DNA from: Candidatus Burkholderia crenata
Lineage (GTDB): Bacteria > Pseudomonadota > Gammaproteobacteria > Burkholderiales > Burkholderiaceae
Length of the DNA stretch: 64,000 nucleotides
Assembly: GCA_001190015.1 (NCBI GenBank)
Contig: LGTG01000643.1
Span: 39,017-103,016, forward strand
Direction: 5' to 3'
Shown: positions 31,301 to 39,700 of the stretch, piece by piece
Layout of the letters: each line of letters begins with the position of its first letter
Numbering within the stretch: the stretch's first letter is position 1
Notes under the pieces: generated by a model
Told to the model about the DNA's origin: nothing
Seen by the model: the letters and a program-made list of their open reading frames with translations, nothing else
Database searches by the model: none
Program-made: the position numbers and the translations under genes

Positions 31301-34300
31301 CAAATCGAAGTGGTAATCGGACGCTTCACGCAACGCCATATCTAAACCGGTTTCCTCGTTGGTATCGATAAGCTGTAATGCCAAGCACGCCTCGTCTGGA
31401 GCCAAGATTTTCTGCTCGGGTATTCCTTCGCTTTCCACGAAAATCGTGCGCAGGCTTTCATGCCGAACCACGACGTCTTCCAGCGCTCGTCGCAGCGCTT
31501 CGACGTCCAACGACCCTTGCAGTTTGAAGGCGAGTGGGATGTTGTAGGTGGAACTCGGACCTTCGAACCGGTGCAGAAACCACAACCGCTGTTGTGCATG
31601 AGACAACGGCAGTCGTTTTGGGCGCTCTTGTGGCAACAAAGGTTGGCGCACTGCCGTCGGCTTCGTGCTCAACCGGAGCGCGAGCTCGGCACTGGTCGGC
31701 ATGTCGAACAGATCGCGAATAGAGGGTTCGATGTTCATTGTGGCGCGAATTCGGCTGATCAACCGTGTTGCCAGCAGCGAATGACCGCCCAAATCGAAAA
31801 AACTGTCATCTATACCCACACTGTCCACTTCCAGCACTTCCGCAAACAGTCCACACAATATTTCCTCCTGAGCATTGCGCGGACGTTGGTAGCGCTTGCC
31901 CGTGTATTCCGGCGCGGGCAATGCCTGATGATTCAGCTTCCCGTTCGGCAGCCGCGGCAATTCCTCAAGCACCAGCACCACTGCCGGTACCATGTACTCT
32001 GGCAACCAGTTCGCTACCTGACGGCGTAGCGCCTGCCCATCCACCTCGCCACGCACCGTGACATAACCCACCAGTTGCGTATCGCGGCCATTCGTGCGCG
32101 ATACCACCACCGCCTCTCTTACCTGCGGGTGCTGGCACAACACCGTCTCGATCTCGCCCGGCTCGATGCGAAAACCTCGGATTTTCAGTTGTTGGTCCAC
32201 CCGGCCCAGATATTCCAGTTCTCCTTCCCCGCTCCAGCGTGCCAGATCTCCCGACCGATACAGCCGTTCGCCTTTGCCATATGGGTTCGCCACGAACCGC
32301 TCCGCCGTCAATCCGGGTCGTTGGTAATACCCACGTGCCAATCCTCGGCCCGCGATGTACAGTTCCCCCGCCACACCCACCGGAACCGGTTGCAACGTGC
32401 TATCCAGCACATACAGCTTTGCCCCCAGTGTTGGTCGACCCAGCTTCGGCTTGTCGCTGCCCGACAGCGGCTTGCTCATCGTCACGCACACCGTCACCTC
32501 GGTCGGGCCGTAGGCGTTGACCATGCGCCTTCCCTGCGACCACGACGCCGCTGTTGCCCCGGAACAGGTCTCGCCTCCCACCACCAGCGTGCTCAGACCA
32601 GGCACGACCTCTGCTTCCACCGTCTCCAGCGCGGATGGTGCAATCAGCGCATGACTGATTGCGTAACGATTCAGGGTCTTCTCTAGCTGCTCACCCAGCA
32701 GCGGCCCCGCTGCCGGCAATACCAACCGACCGCCACTGCAGAACGCCATAAGGATTTCCATTACCGCTGCGTCAAAACTCAGCGACGCAAACTGCAGAAC
32801 CCGTACCGGCCCGGCCACCGCGAACCGCTCCTCCTGACTTTTTACCAACCCAGCTAAGCCGGCGTGGCTGACCGCCACCCCTTTGGGTTGGCCCGTCGAA
32901 CCCGAGGTATAGATCACATACGCCAAGTGATCTGGTCGTAGCGCTCGCGCCGGCGCACTCGACGCCTGCCACGACAAATCGAGTCGATCCAGCTCCACCA
33001 GATGACCCCAATACGACGGCAGTCGTTCGACCTGTTTTGACTCGGTCAAAAGTACTGGCGCCATCGAATCCGTCAGCATGTAGGCCAGGCGCTCGGTCGG
33101 GTAATCCGGCGCGAGTGGCAAATAGGCAGCCCCTGCCTTGGCGATCCCAAGTATCGCCACCACCATGTCAATCGAACGCTCCAAGCACACCCCGACCACG
33201 ACGTCTGGCCCCACGCCCAAACTCTGCAGGTGACTTGCCAGTCGGTTGGCCCGTGCGTCCAACTCGCCATAGCTCACGCATCCGTCCGGCCCCTCCAGCG
33301 CCACGGCATTCGGCTGACGGGTTGCCTGAGCCTCGAACAGTTCCGCCAGCGTGATTTCGCCAGAATCCAGTGCTTTGCCACTCCATTCCTCCAGCAGTTG
33401 CCTCCGTTCCGACTTGTCCAGCCATGGCAGTGTGTCGATCGGACTTTGTGGCACAGTCGCGATCGCTTCGAGTAAGCGTATCAATTGCGCACCTAGTCGC
33501 TTTGCCGCATCGAACGAAGCAGGCCGGTAGATCAGATTGAGCGTCATTCGCTCACCTGGCTCGATCATTACCGACAGTGGATAGTGCGTCATATATCGAT
33601 CGCCGCCGGAGATGTGGCGTAAGCCGAATCCCTCGTCCTGTTGCACGATTGCTTTGGCATTCACCGGGTAGTTCTCGAACACGCAGAGCGTGTCGAACAA
33701 CTGTCGTTGTCCAGCCAGACGTTGGATTTCGGCCAGATCCAGATACTGGTACTCCAGCAAGCGCGCTTGCTCTCGTTGCAAGCGTTCCAACAACTCCACC
33801 ACGGTCTCTCCCGCTCGCCAGCGCAAGCGGAGCGGAACGGTATTGATGAACAGGCCAATCATGCGCTCCACGCCCGGCAACTCACCTGGCCGCCCCGCCA
33901 CAGTGATCCCGAACACCACATCACGACTCGAACTCAGCTTGCCCAGCAGTATTCCCCATGCCGCCTGCAACAACGTGTTCAGCGTCACCCCCTGCTGTCG
34001 TGCCTGCTGGTTCAACGCCTGAGTCAACTCAATCGGCAACGTCAGACTCGATTTGCTCTGCGTCTGATCCTCGCTCGCACTCCTCCTCGCCAGCAGCGTT
34101 GGCCCCTCCAGACCGGACAGATAATCTCCCCAGGCCTGCTGCGCCGATGCCCGGTCACGCCCCTGCAACCACCCAAGGTAGGTACTGTACGGCGTCGTTT
34201 TCGGCAGCGATAACGCATCGCCCTGCGTCCGGTATAGCGTTAGCAGTTCTTCCAGCACCAGCGGCAATGACCAACCGTCCAGCAAAATATGGTGGTAAGT

Positions 34301-34723
34301 CAGCACCAGTTGAGTGCGTTCTTCCGGCAAACGCAGCCAACCGAACCGCAGCAATGGCGGTTGCGACAGATCGAAGCGTCGCTGACGATCTTCCGCATGC
34401 CACGCCGATTGCAATTCGGCCGCCCGCACAAGGGGTTCTGTTCGCCAATCGTGTTCCTTCCAGCAGGCCGCGACTTCCCGCAAGATCACTTGCACCGGCT
34501 CCCGACCGCCCGGATGCACGAATCCCGCCCGCAGATTTGCATGCCGACGGATCAACGTATCTGCCGCTGCCCGCATGAGCCCGGCATCCACTTCGCCATC
34601 AAAATCAAGAAACAGTTGGGCAATATAGTTATCCGCATGTGCCAAGTCGTAACCTGCGTGAAACAGAAAGCCCTTTTGGAGAGGCGACAGCGGATAAGTG
34701 GTTTCAATCTTCTTACGATCCAT
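25313..34723 (-). CDS. frsG: FrsG, bimodular NRPS with tandem methyltransferases and thioesterase
   Basis: About 3136 residues from ATG 34723 (MDRKKIETTYPLSPLQ); the start overlaps the frsF stop by 11 nt. Domain order by position: C (34720-33440, HHILLDGWS); A1 (33430-31915), code residues D-A-M-L-V-G-A-V-C-K as in FrsA and FrsD, read as leucine; PCP (about 31910-31690); C (31660-30230, HHIAGDGGS); A2 (from 30200), code D-F-W-N-I-G-M-V-H-K, the classical threonine code; an FkbM-type O-methyltransferase (28800-27970; VFDVGANIGLFMLFVG, IDLLKIDVENAE) inserted after A8; an A10 motif (LTPNGKLDRRALPAPE); then a second partial A8 with an N-methyltransferase (27600-26570; VLEIGVGSGLLLAPLA); A10, PCP and TE (26080-25320, GWSLGG). 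It adds hydroxyleucine and N,O-dimethylthreonine, then the TE closes the macrolactone. Substrate assignment rests on the codes plus the known product. Confidence 0.93.
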   Translation of the reverse strand: MDRKKIETTYPLSPLQKGFLFHAGYDLAHADNYIAQLFLDFDGEVDAGLMRAAADTLIRRHANLRAGFVHPGGREPVQVILREVAACWKEHDWRTEPLVRAAELQSAWHAEDRQRRFDLSQPPLLRFGWLRLPEERTQLVLTYHHILLDGWSLPLVLEELLTLYRTQGDALSLPKTTPYSTYLGWLQGRDRASAQQAWGDYLSGLEGPTLLARRSASEDQTQSKSSLTLPIELTQALNQQARQQGVTLNTLLQAAWGILLGKLSSSRDVVFGITVAGRPGELPGVERMIGLFINTVPLRLRWRAGETVVELLERLQREQARLLEYQYLDLAEIQRLAGQRQLFDTLCVFENYPVNAKAIVQQDEGFGLRHISGGDRYMTHYPLSVMIEPGERMTLNLIYRPASFDAAKRLGAQLIRLLEAIATVPQSPIDTLPWLDKSERRQLLEEWSGKALDSGEITLAELFEAQATRQPNAVALEGPDGCVSYGELDARANRLASHLQSLGVGPDVVVGVCLERSIDMVVAILGIAKAGAAYLPLAPDYPTERLAYMLTDSMAPVLLTESKQVERLPSYWGHLVELDRLDLSWQASSAPARALRPDHLAYVIYTSGSTGQPKGVAVSHAGLAGLVKSQEERFAVAGPVRVLQFASLSFDAAVMEILMAFCSGGRLVLPAAGPLLGEQLEKTLNRYAISHALIAPSALETVEAEVVPGLSTLVVGGETCSGATAASWSQGRRMVNAYGPTEVTVCVTMSKPLSGSDKPKLGRPTLGAKLYVLDSTLQPVPVGVAGELYIAGRGLARGYYQRPGLTAERFVANPYGKGERLYRSGDLARWSGEGELEYLGRVDQQLKIRGFRIEPGEIETVLCQHPQVREAVVVSRTNGRDTQLVGYVTVRGEVDGQALRRQVANWLPEYMVPAVVLVLEELPRLPNGKLNHQALPAPEYTGKRYQRPRNAQEEILCGLFAEVLEVDSVGIDDSFFDLGGHSLLATRLISRIRATMNIEPSIRDLFDMPTSAELALRLSTKPTAVRQPLLPQERPKRLPLSHAQQRLWFLHRFEGPSSTYNIPLAFKLQGSLDVEALRRALEDVVVRHESLRTIFVESEGIPEQKILAPDEACLALQLIDTNEETGLDMALREASDYHFDLSREIPLRCTLFRQESQVWTLLLLIHHIAGDGGSLLPLGRDLATAYAARRKGLDPAWAPLPVQYADYTLWQRQLLGSEGDPDSLISTQFAYWKQNLAGAQEQLTLPTDHPRPAVASYRGHYLPFQLEAELHSDLRRLARTNDTTLSMLLQAALAALFTRLGVGNDIPLGCGIAGRTDEALGDLVGFFVNTWILRADTSGDPDFVTLLGRVREQALAAYAHQDAPFERLVELINPVRSSAHHPLFQVNLTLQNNALPEFRLDGMQVSLHRIVSDIAKFDLFFNLYETFDQDGRALGLQGAVEYACDLYERATVQRFIYHFVRLLREVVAAPTAAISALDLSDEAVASSPGALDLSASITVDDTIIGRFAEQVRRAPDATVLTYRGETLTCAELNARANRLARCLIADGAGPEELIAVALPRSIDMVVSLLAILKTGAAYLPMDPAYPLERLSFMLTDAKPRLLLANMETIRQVAEVSRVSTLALDCPELAQTLTRTDDSNPLVPRPLRSDNAAYLIYTSGSTGAPKGVLIPHSNVLRLLDKTAHWFDFGPKDVWTLFHSYAFDFSVWEIWGALLTSGRLVVVPQTVSLAPDEFLTLLEYEKVTILNQTPSAFYALMQAERHHGSNGGASLSLRRIIFGGEALDLSALQPWYQRHGDETTQLVNMYGITETTVHVSYQPLDSGMCGSRCNSLIGIGIPDLHLFLLDACLQPVPVGGIGELYVGGAGLARGYHNRASLTAERFVANPFASSKRMYRTGDLARRNVNDIFEYHGRADQQVKVRGFRIELGEIETVLRQHPGVEDARVVVQTLHDNDCRLVAYLQPSERTAAPLRRWLKVRRDAEAQGARAFELPNGMPIFHHNTMETEFLYEEIFEDLVYFKHGIRLDDGACVFDVGANIGLFMLFVGQHCRNATIFAFEPIPPVFRTLTLNAEVHGDKVRLFDCGLSDAVRQERFTFYPNDTLISTSRNSPEAIRGMVKSFLINQHGNHSGDDAEVGELLDERLASQDYMCVLRTLSDVITEHNVDRIDLLKIDVENAEYNVLQGIVESDWPKIRQLVMEVHDVDGRLRRIVDLLLHRGYRVIHEQDRLLRDTAIHCLYAVHVSRDAEMRPGHHAENTSLFWNCRADLLRDVRANLRKRLPDYMQPNHMVLLDTFPLTPNGKLDRRALPAPEQAAMRVRDIEPAEIEAALCRHPLVSQAVVIAREDAPGHKQLVGYVVLDDAAALQRDTEDETRQVQAWRQVYDTLYEAHCQQPFGENFGGWNSSYDGQPLPLEEMRAWRQATVERIRELQPRRVLEIGVGSGLLLAPLAPECEAYWGTDLSPTTIAVLERQLSEQTFGDRVRLFALGAHELSKLPEGNFDVIVINSVLQYFPNAAYLTEVIKQSLERLSPGGALYLGDVRNLALLDVFATAVDLCQVGTETDAASLRRRVEQRLLAEKELLVSPAFFSRLRETLPQIGAVDIRLKRGEAVNELSRYRYEAVLYKEPCEAVSLSEVETQTWSDVGNMSACRTRLMQYAPMWRIEGIPNARLHGEVLVTRRLKSEDGLASWRRWLDESGGVEPEDLYRLGAELGYRVVLTWSNQPDHFDAVFLPEQQRGALDAVYRTPPVLKPLSGYVNNPANFEQFAAIRRYVGEQLPDYMVPAALVLLEGLPLTPNGKLDRRALPAPEFGTACYRAPGSEQEKVLAQLFAEVLGLPQVGVNDSFFDLGGHSLLATRLISRVRSLFHIDLPIRTLFESPTVARLARYIDDGAIDLDSFEVLLPIKPDGKRAPLFCIHPGGCLSWTYVGLVRYLDAEQPIYGLQARGIDGKSQVATSIEGMASDYVEQIRRIQPKGPYYLLGWSLGGNIAQEMAVLLERQNHDVGLLILLDSGPSPMHKNDEMIEYPLFTKEFRKTFKFHVSESKMRAIFEVSKHHIELIKQSTTPVSRGRALLFRATVPYDENTPLLSPHAWNDYVKGEIEIRDIHCQHAHMNHVEFMAQMGEVIETKLAELHARATRY
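26205..27760 (-). repeat. ~1.55-kb methyltransferase block, copy in frsG
   Basis: Near-identical to 34945-36500 in frsF (offset 8740 bp) and its counterpart in frsE. It covers the A8 tail, N-methyltransferase, A10 and the start of the PCP. In frsG it follows a complete A10 motif, so it looks inserted. Confidence 0.8.
31764..33440 (-). repeat. ~1.7-kb leucine A-PCP repeat, copy in frsG
   Basis: Near-identical to the A-PCP part of the frsD and frsA repeats, but the preceding C domain is unrelated (FrsF-like). Confidence 0.8.
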
Positions 34724-36758
34724 ACAATGAGCCCAGATAGTCGAGTTCTTTTTGATCAAGACGCAGCGCAGCCACAGACGCTGGCGTAGCCAGTTCGTTG
34801 CCCAGCGGCGTGATAAGGCGTGCAAGCGCTGCGATGGTGGGTTGTTGGAAGATGTCGCGTGGTGTCAATTGCCAGCCTGCCTTGCGAGCCCGGCTTACCA
34901 ATTGGATCGAGATGATGCTGTCGCCGCCCAGGTCGAAGAAGCTGTCATCCACCCCCACCTGCGGCAAACCCAGCACTTCGGCAAACAGTTGCGCCAGCAC
35001 CTTTTCCTGCTTTGACCCCGGCGCTCGATAGCATGCCGTGCCAAACTCCGGCGCCGGTAGCGCGCGGCGGTCCAGCTTCCCGTTTGGTGTCAGTGGCAAC
35101 CCCTCCAGCAGTACCAGCGCCGCCGGCACCATGTAATCCGGCAGTTGTTCTCCCACATACCGGCGTATTGCTGCAAACTGTTCGAAATTCGCCGGGTTGT
35201 TCACATACCCCGATAACGGTTTCAACACCGGTGGCGTCCTATACACCGCGTCCAGTGCACCCCGCTGCTGCTCCGGCAGAAACACCGCATCGAAATGATC
35301 CGGCTGGTTTGACCATGTCAACACCACCCGATAACCCAGCTCCGCCCCCAATCGATACAGATCCTCCGGCTCGACCCCGCCCGACTCGTCCAGCCAACGT
35401 CGCCACGACGCCAACCCCTCCTCGGACTTCAGCCGCCGCGTTACCAATACCTCGCCATGCAACCGCGCGTTCGGAATTCCTTCTATCCGCCACATCGACG
35501 CATACTGCATCAGCCTTGTCCGGCAGGCCGACATATTCCCCACGTCCGACCACGTTTGCGTTTCCACCTTCGACAGTGACACCGCTTCACACGGTTCCTT
35601 GTACAGTACCGCCTCGTAGCGGTAACGATTCAATTCGTTCACCGCCTCGCCTCGCTTCAGGCGAATATCCACTGCACCAATCTGTGGCAACGTCTCACGC
35701 AACCGGCTGAAAAACGCCGGCGACACCAGCAGTTCCTTTTCTGCCAGCAAACGCTGCTCCACTCGACGCCGCAAGCTCGCCGCATCCGTCTCAGTGCCCA
35801 CCTGACACAAATCCACTGCCGTAGCAAACACATCCAGCAGCGCCAAATTGCGCACGTCCCCCAAATACAGTGCCCCGCCCGGTGACAACCGCTCCAGCGA
35901 CTGCTTAATCACTTCCGTCAGGTACGCTGCGTTCGGGAAGTACTGCAACACCGAATTGATCACGATCACATCGAAGTTCCCTTCTGGCAGCTTCAACAGT
36001 TCATGCGCCCCTAGCGCGAACAGCCTCACCCGGTCTCCGAAGGTCTGCTCTGACAGTTGCCGCTCCAGCACTGCGATCGTCGTCGGTGACAGATCCGTGC
36101 CCCAGTAGGCTTCGCATTCCGGCGCCAGCGGCGCCAGCAGCAAGCCGCTTCCCACCCCAATTTCCAGTACCCGGCGCGGCTGCAACTCGCGAATCCGCTC
36201 CACCGTTGCCTGGCGCCAGGCACGCATCTCTTCCAGCGGCAATGGCTGACCGTCGTAACTACTGTCCCATCCGCCGAAGTTCTCCCCGAACGGCTGCTGA
36301 CAGTGCGCCTCGTACAGCGTGTCGTACACCTGCCGCCACGCCTGAACCTGTCGCGTCTCGTCTTCCGCGTCGCGCTGCAATGCCGCGGCATCATCCAGCA
36401 CCACATACCCGACCAATTGCTTATGTCCGGGCGTGTCTTCCCGTGCAATCACCACTGCCTGTGAAACCAATGGATGTCGACACAACGCCGCCTCGATCTC
36501 ACCTGGTTCAATGCGAAAGCCTCGGATCTTCAACTGTTGGTCCACCCGGCCCAGGTACTCCAGTTCGCCTTCCGCGTTCCAACGCGCCAAATCGCCCGAC
36601 CGATACAGTCGTTCACCTTCGCCATACGGGTTTGCCACGAACCGCTCCGCCGTCAGGCCCGCGCGGTTCAAGTATCCCCGCGCCAGTCCAGTTCCACCAA
36701 TGTACAGCTCGCCCGCAACACCCACCGGCACCGGACGCAAGCCTTCATCCAGCACATA
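33684..36758 (-). repeat. ~3.1-kb near-identical block at the frsF/frsG junction
   Basis: It is repeated at 41233-44307 with a constant offset of 7549 bp. Both copies span the same parts: N-methyltransferase, A10, PCP and tail of the upstream gene, the gene junction, and most of the C domain of the downstream gene. Only scattered single-base differences are seen. Confidence 0.85.
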
Positions 36759-39700
36759 GGCCCGCGTGTTGTCCAGCGGACGGCCAATCATCGGCGCGCG
36801 CGAGCCTTCCGCTTCCTTCAGCCAAGTACCGATCGCATACACTGTGGTCTCTGTCGGACCATAAATGTTTGCTACCCGACATCCCGGCCAGCGGCGACGC
36901 ACTGCCTCCACCAGTTCTGGCGGCAACGCCTCGCCCGCGAACACCACCGTGCTCGCGTCCAACCGCAGGTCACCGTGCTGTAGCAGTTGCGCGAATACCG
37001 AAGGCACAGCGCTAATCAAACTCCCCCTTTCGATCGAGCGTTCGCCCAGCACCAGAAGATCGCGCAACAAATTCACTCGGCCACCGCACAGCAGCGGCGC
37101 CAAAAGTTCGAATACTGATACGTCGAAACTGAGTGATGTGGTCGCTAACACATCACCGAACGTGTCCGGGCCAAACGCCTCGTGCGCCCAACTCACGAAG
37201 TCCGTTGCGCTGCGCTGCGAAATCTCCACGCCCTTCGGCTTGCCGGTCGAGCCCGATGTGTAGATCACATAAGCCGGATGCTCCGCGCGTAAGCGTCGCG
37301 GTTGAGGCGTCGGATTCTCTTGCGGCTGCGCCACCAGTGCCTGCTTCACCGCTTCGTCGTCCAGCTCCCAGGCGCGCACGTTGCTGTCCGGCAACGCCGC
37401 AATGCTGTCGCCAAGACCGAGCAGGCATGCAGGTTTGGCATCGACCAGCATGTACATCAGATGTTCCGCCGGATAGGCCGGGTCCAATGGCAAGTAGGCT
37501 GCCCCTGCCTTCAACACCCCCAGCATTGCCACCAGCAATTCCACCCGGCGCGGCAACGCCAGCGCCACCTTCTGTTCCGGTCCGACACCTTGTGAAATCA
37601 ACCAGTGTGCGATCTGGTTGGCTCGGCAATTGAGTTCGCGGTAATCGAGCGCAACTTCGTCGCAGAGCACGGCCATCGCTGTCGGTGTTCGTTCCACCTG
37701 GGCCTCGAACCATTCCGGCAACGTGACCTTCGGCAATGGGCGATCCGTGGCATTCCATTCGACCAGCAACTGCTGCCGTTCATCCGCCGTCAACAAATCG
37801 ATGTCGGCAATCGGGCACGATGAGTCTGTCACCACCGCTTCCAGCAATGTGCGAAATCGTGTCAATAGACGCTCTACCGTGTCACGATTGAACAGATCGC
37901 TTGCGTACTCGACGTAACCATGCAAATAGCATGGCTGAGACCCGTCAGCTGGCATTTCGCAAAGATTGAAGAACAGATCGAACTTTGCTGTCCGGCTACT
38001 GACCGTTTCGAGCGCAACAGCCTGTCCGAAAAAACGGAATTTCGGAAGGACGTTGTTCTGCAAGGCCAGATTAACCTGGAATAGTGGATGGTGCGAAATA
38101 GAACGCACTGGATTCAGCAGTTCAACTAAGCGATCGAACGGCACATCTTGATGCGCATACGCGGCAAGCGCTCGACTGCGCACCCGTCCTAGCAATGTGG
38201 CGAAATCTGGCCGGCCGGAGGTATCCACGCGCAGTACCCAAGTATTCACGAAGAAGCCGACCAGATTAATCAGCGCATCGTCGGTACGGCCCGCAATCGG
38301 GCTGCCGAGCGGAATGTCATCGCCAGCACCCATCCGGTTAAGCAGTGCGGCCAAGCCCGCCTGCAATGTCATCGATAATGTGACGCCCTGGCGCCGTGCC
38401 ATTCGTTTCAATTGCTGCAGTGTGCCGGCATCGAGCGTGAACTCGCAGTAGTCGCCCTGATAGCTGGCTTCCACCGGGCGCGGACGATCCATCGGTAACC
38501 TCAACAAGTCCGGCAGTCCCGCCAAGACTTCTTCCCAATAAGCGAACTGGCGACAAATCAAGCTGTCCGGGTCCTTCTCATCGCCCAGCAACTGGCGCTG
38601 CCACAGGGTGTAATCGGCATACTGGACAGGCAAAGGCTGCCAGGTCGGCTCGGCCCCTTGTCTGCGCGCCTCGTAGGCGAAGCCCAGATCGTTCGCTAGT
38701 ACGGGCAAAGATCCACCATCAGCGCCAATATGGTGCAGCAGCAATAGCAACACCTGTTGCCCGGACCGCAATGGAAACAGTTCGGCGCGCAGAGAGGGCT
38801 CGCGACTCAGGTCGAAACAATAACGGCAGGCCTCACACAATGCGGGTGGCAACTGTTCCTCGTCCAATAAAGCTCGTACGATCAAGCGGTTGTCGTTCAG
38901 ATGCTCGACGGGTAATATGGACTGCACCGGTGTGTCATCGGCGGATCGGAGATACACCGTTCGCAAACTTTCATGCCGAAGCATGATGTCACGCAATGCC
39001 TTGTCCAAGGCCGCAATGTCCAGTGGTCCGGACACGCGCAATGCCACTGGAATGTTATAGGTGGGACTAGGTCCTTCCAGTTGGTTGATGAACCACAGAC
39101 GCTGCTGGGCAAAAGATTGGGGCAACGTTTCAGGCCGTATCTGGCGCTGCAATGGCGGTCGCACCGCGTCATCGGTCGACCACTGCTTTGCCAAGCCGGC
39201 TACAGTTGGGTGTTCGAATAACGTGCGGATCGACAATTCACGTTTCTGAGTGGCACGAATACGTCCGATCAATCGTGTCGCCAACAGCGAGTTTCCCCCC
39301 AGATCGAAAAAGTTGTCGTCGATCGTGACCTGTGTTAAGTTCAACACTTCAGCGAACAGATCGCAGAGCAGCGCTTCCTGTTCGTCGCGCGGGGCGCGTC
39401 CGTCAGCGCTAACGAAGGTCGGCGCAGGCAAGGCCTTGCGATCGAGTTTGCCGTTGGGCGTCAGTGGTAGTGCGGCTCGCACTACCACTGCGGAGGGCAC
39501 CATGTACTCAGGCAAGTGCCTGGATAGGAAGCGCCGCAACATTTGACCATCAGCCGCGGCATCATCCAGCACCACATACCCGACCAATTGCTTATGTCCG
39601 GGCGTGTCTTCTCGTGCAATCACCACTGCCTGTGAAACCAATGGATGTCGACACAACGCCGCCTCGATCTCACCTGGTTCAATGCGGAAGCCTCGGATCT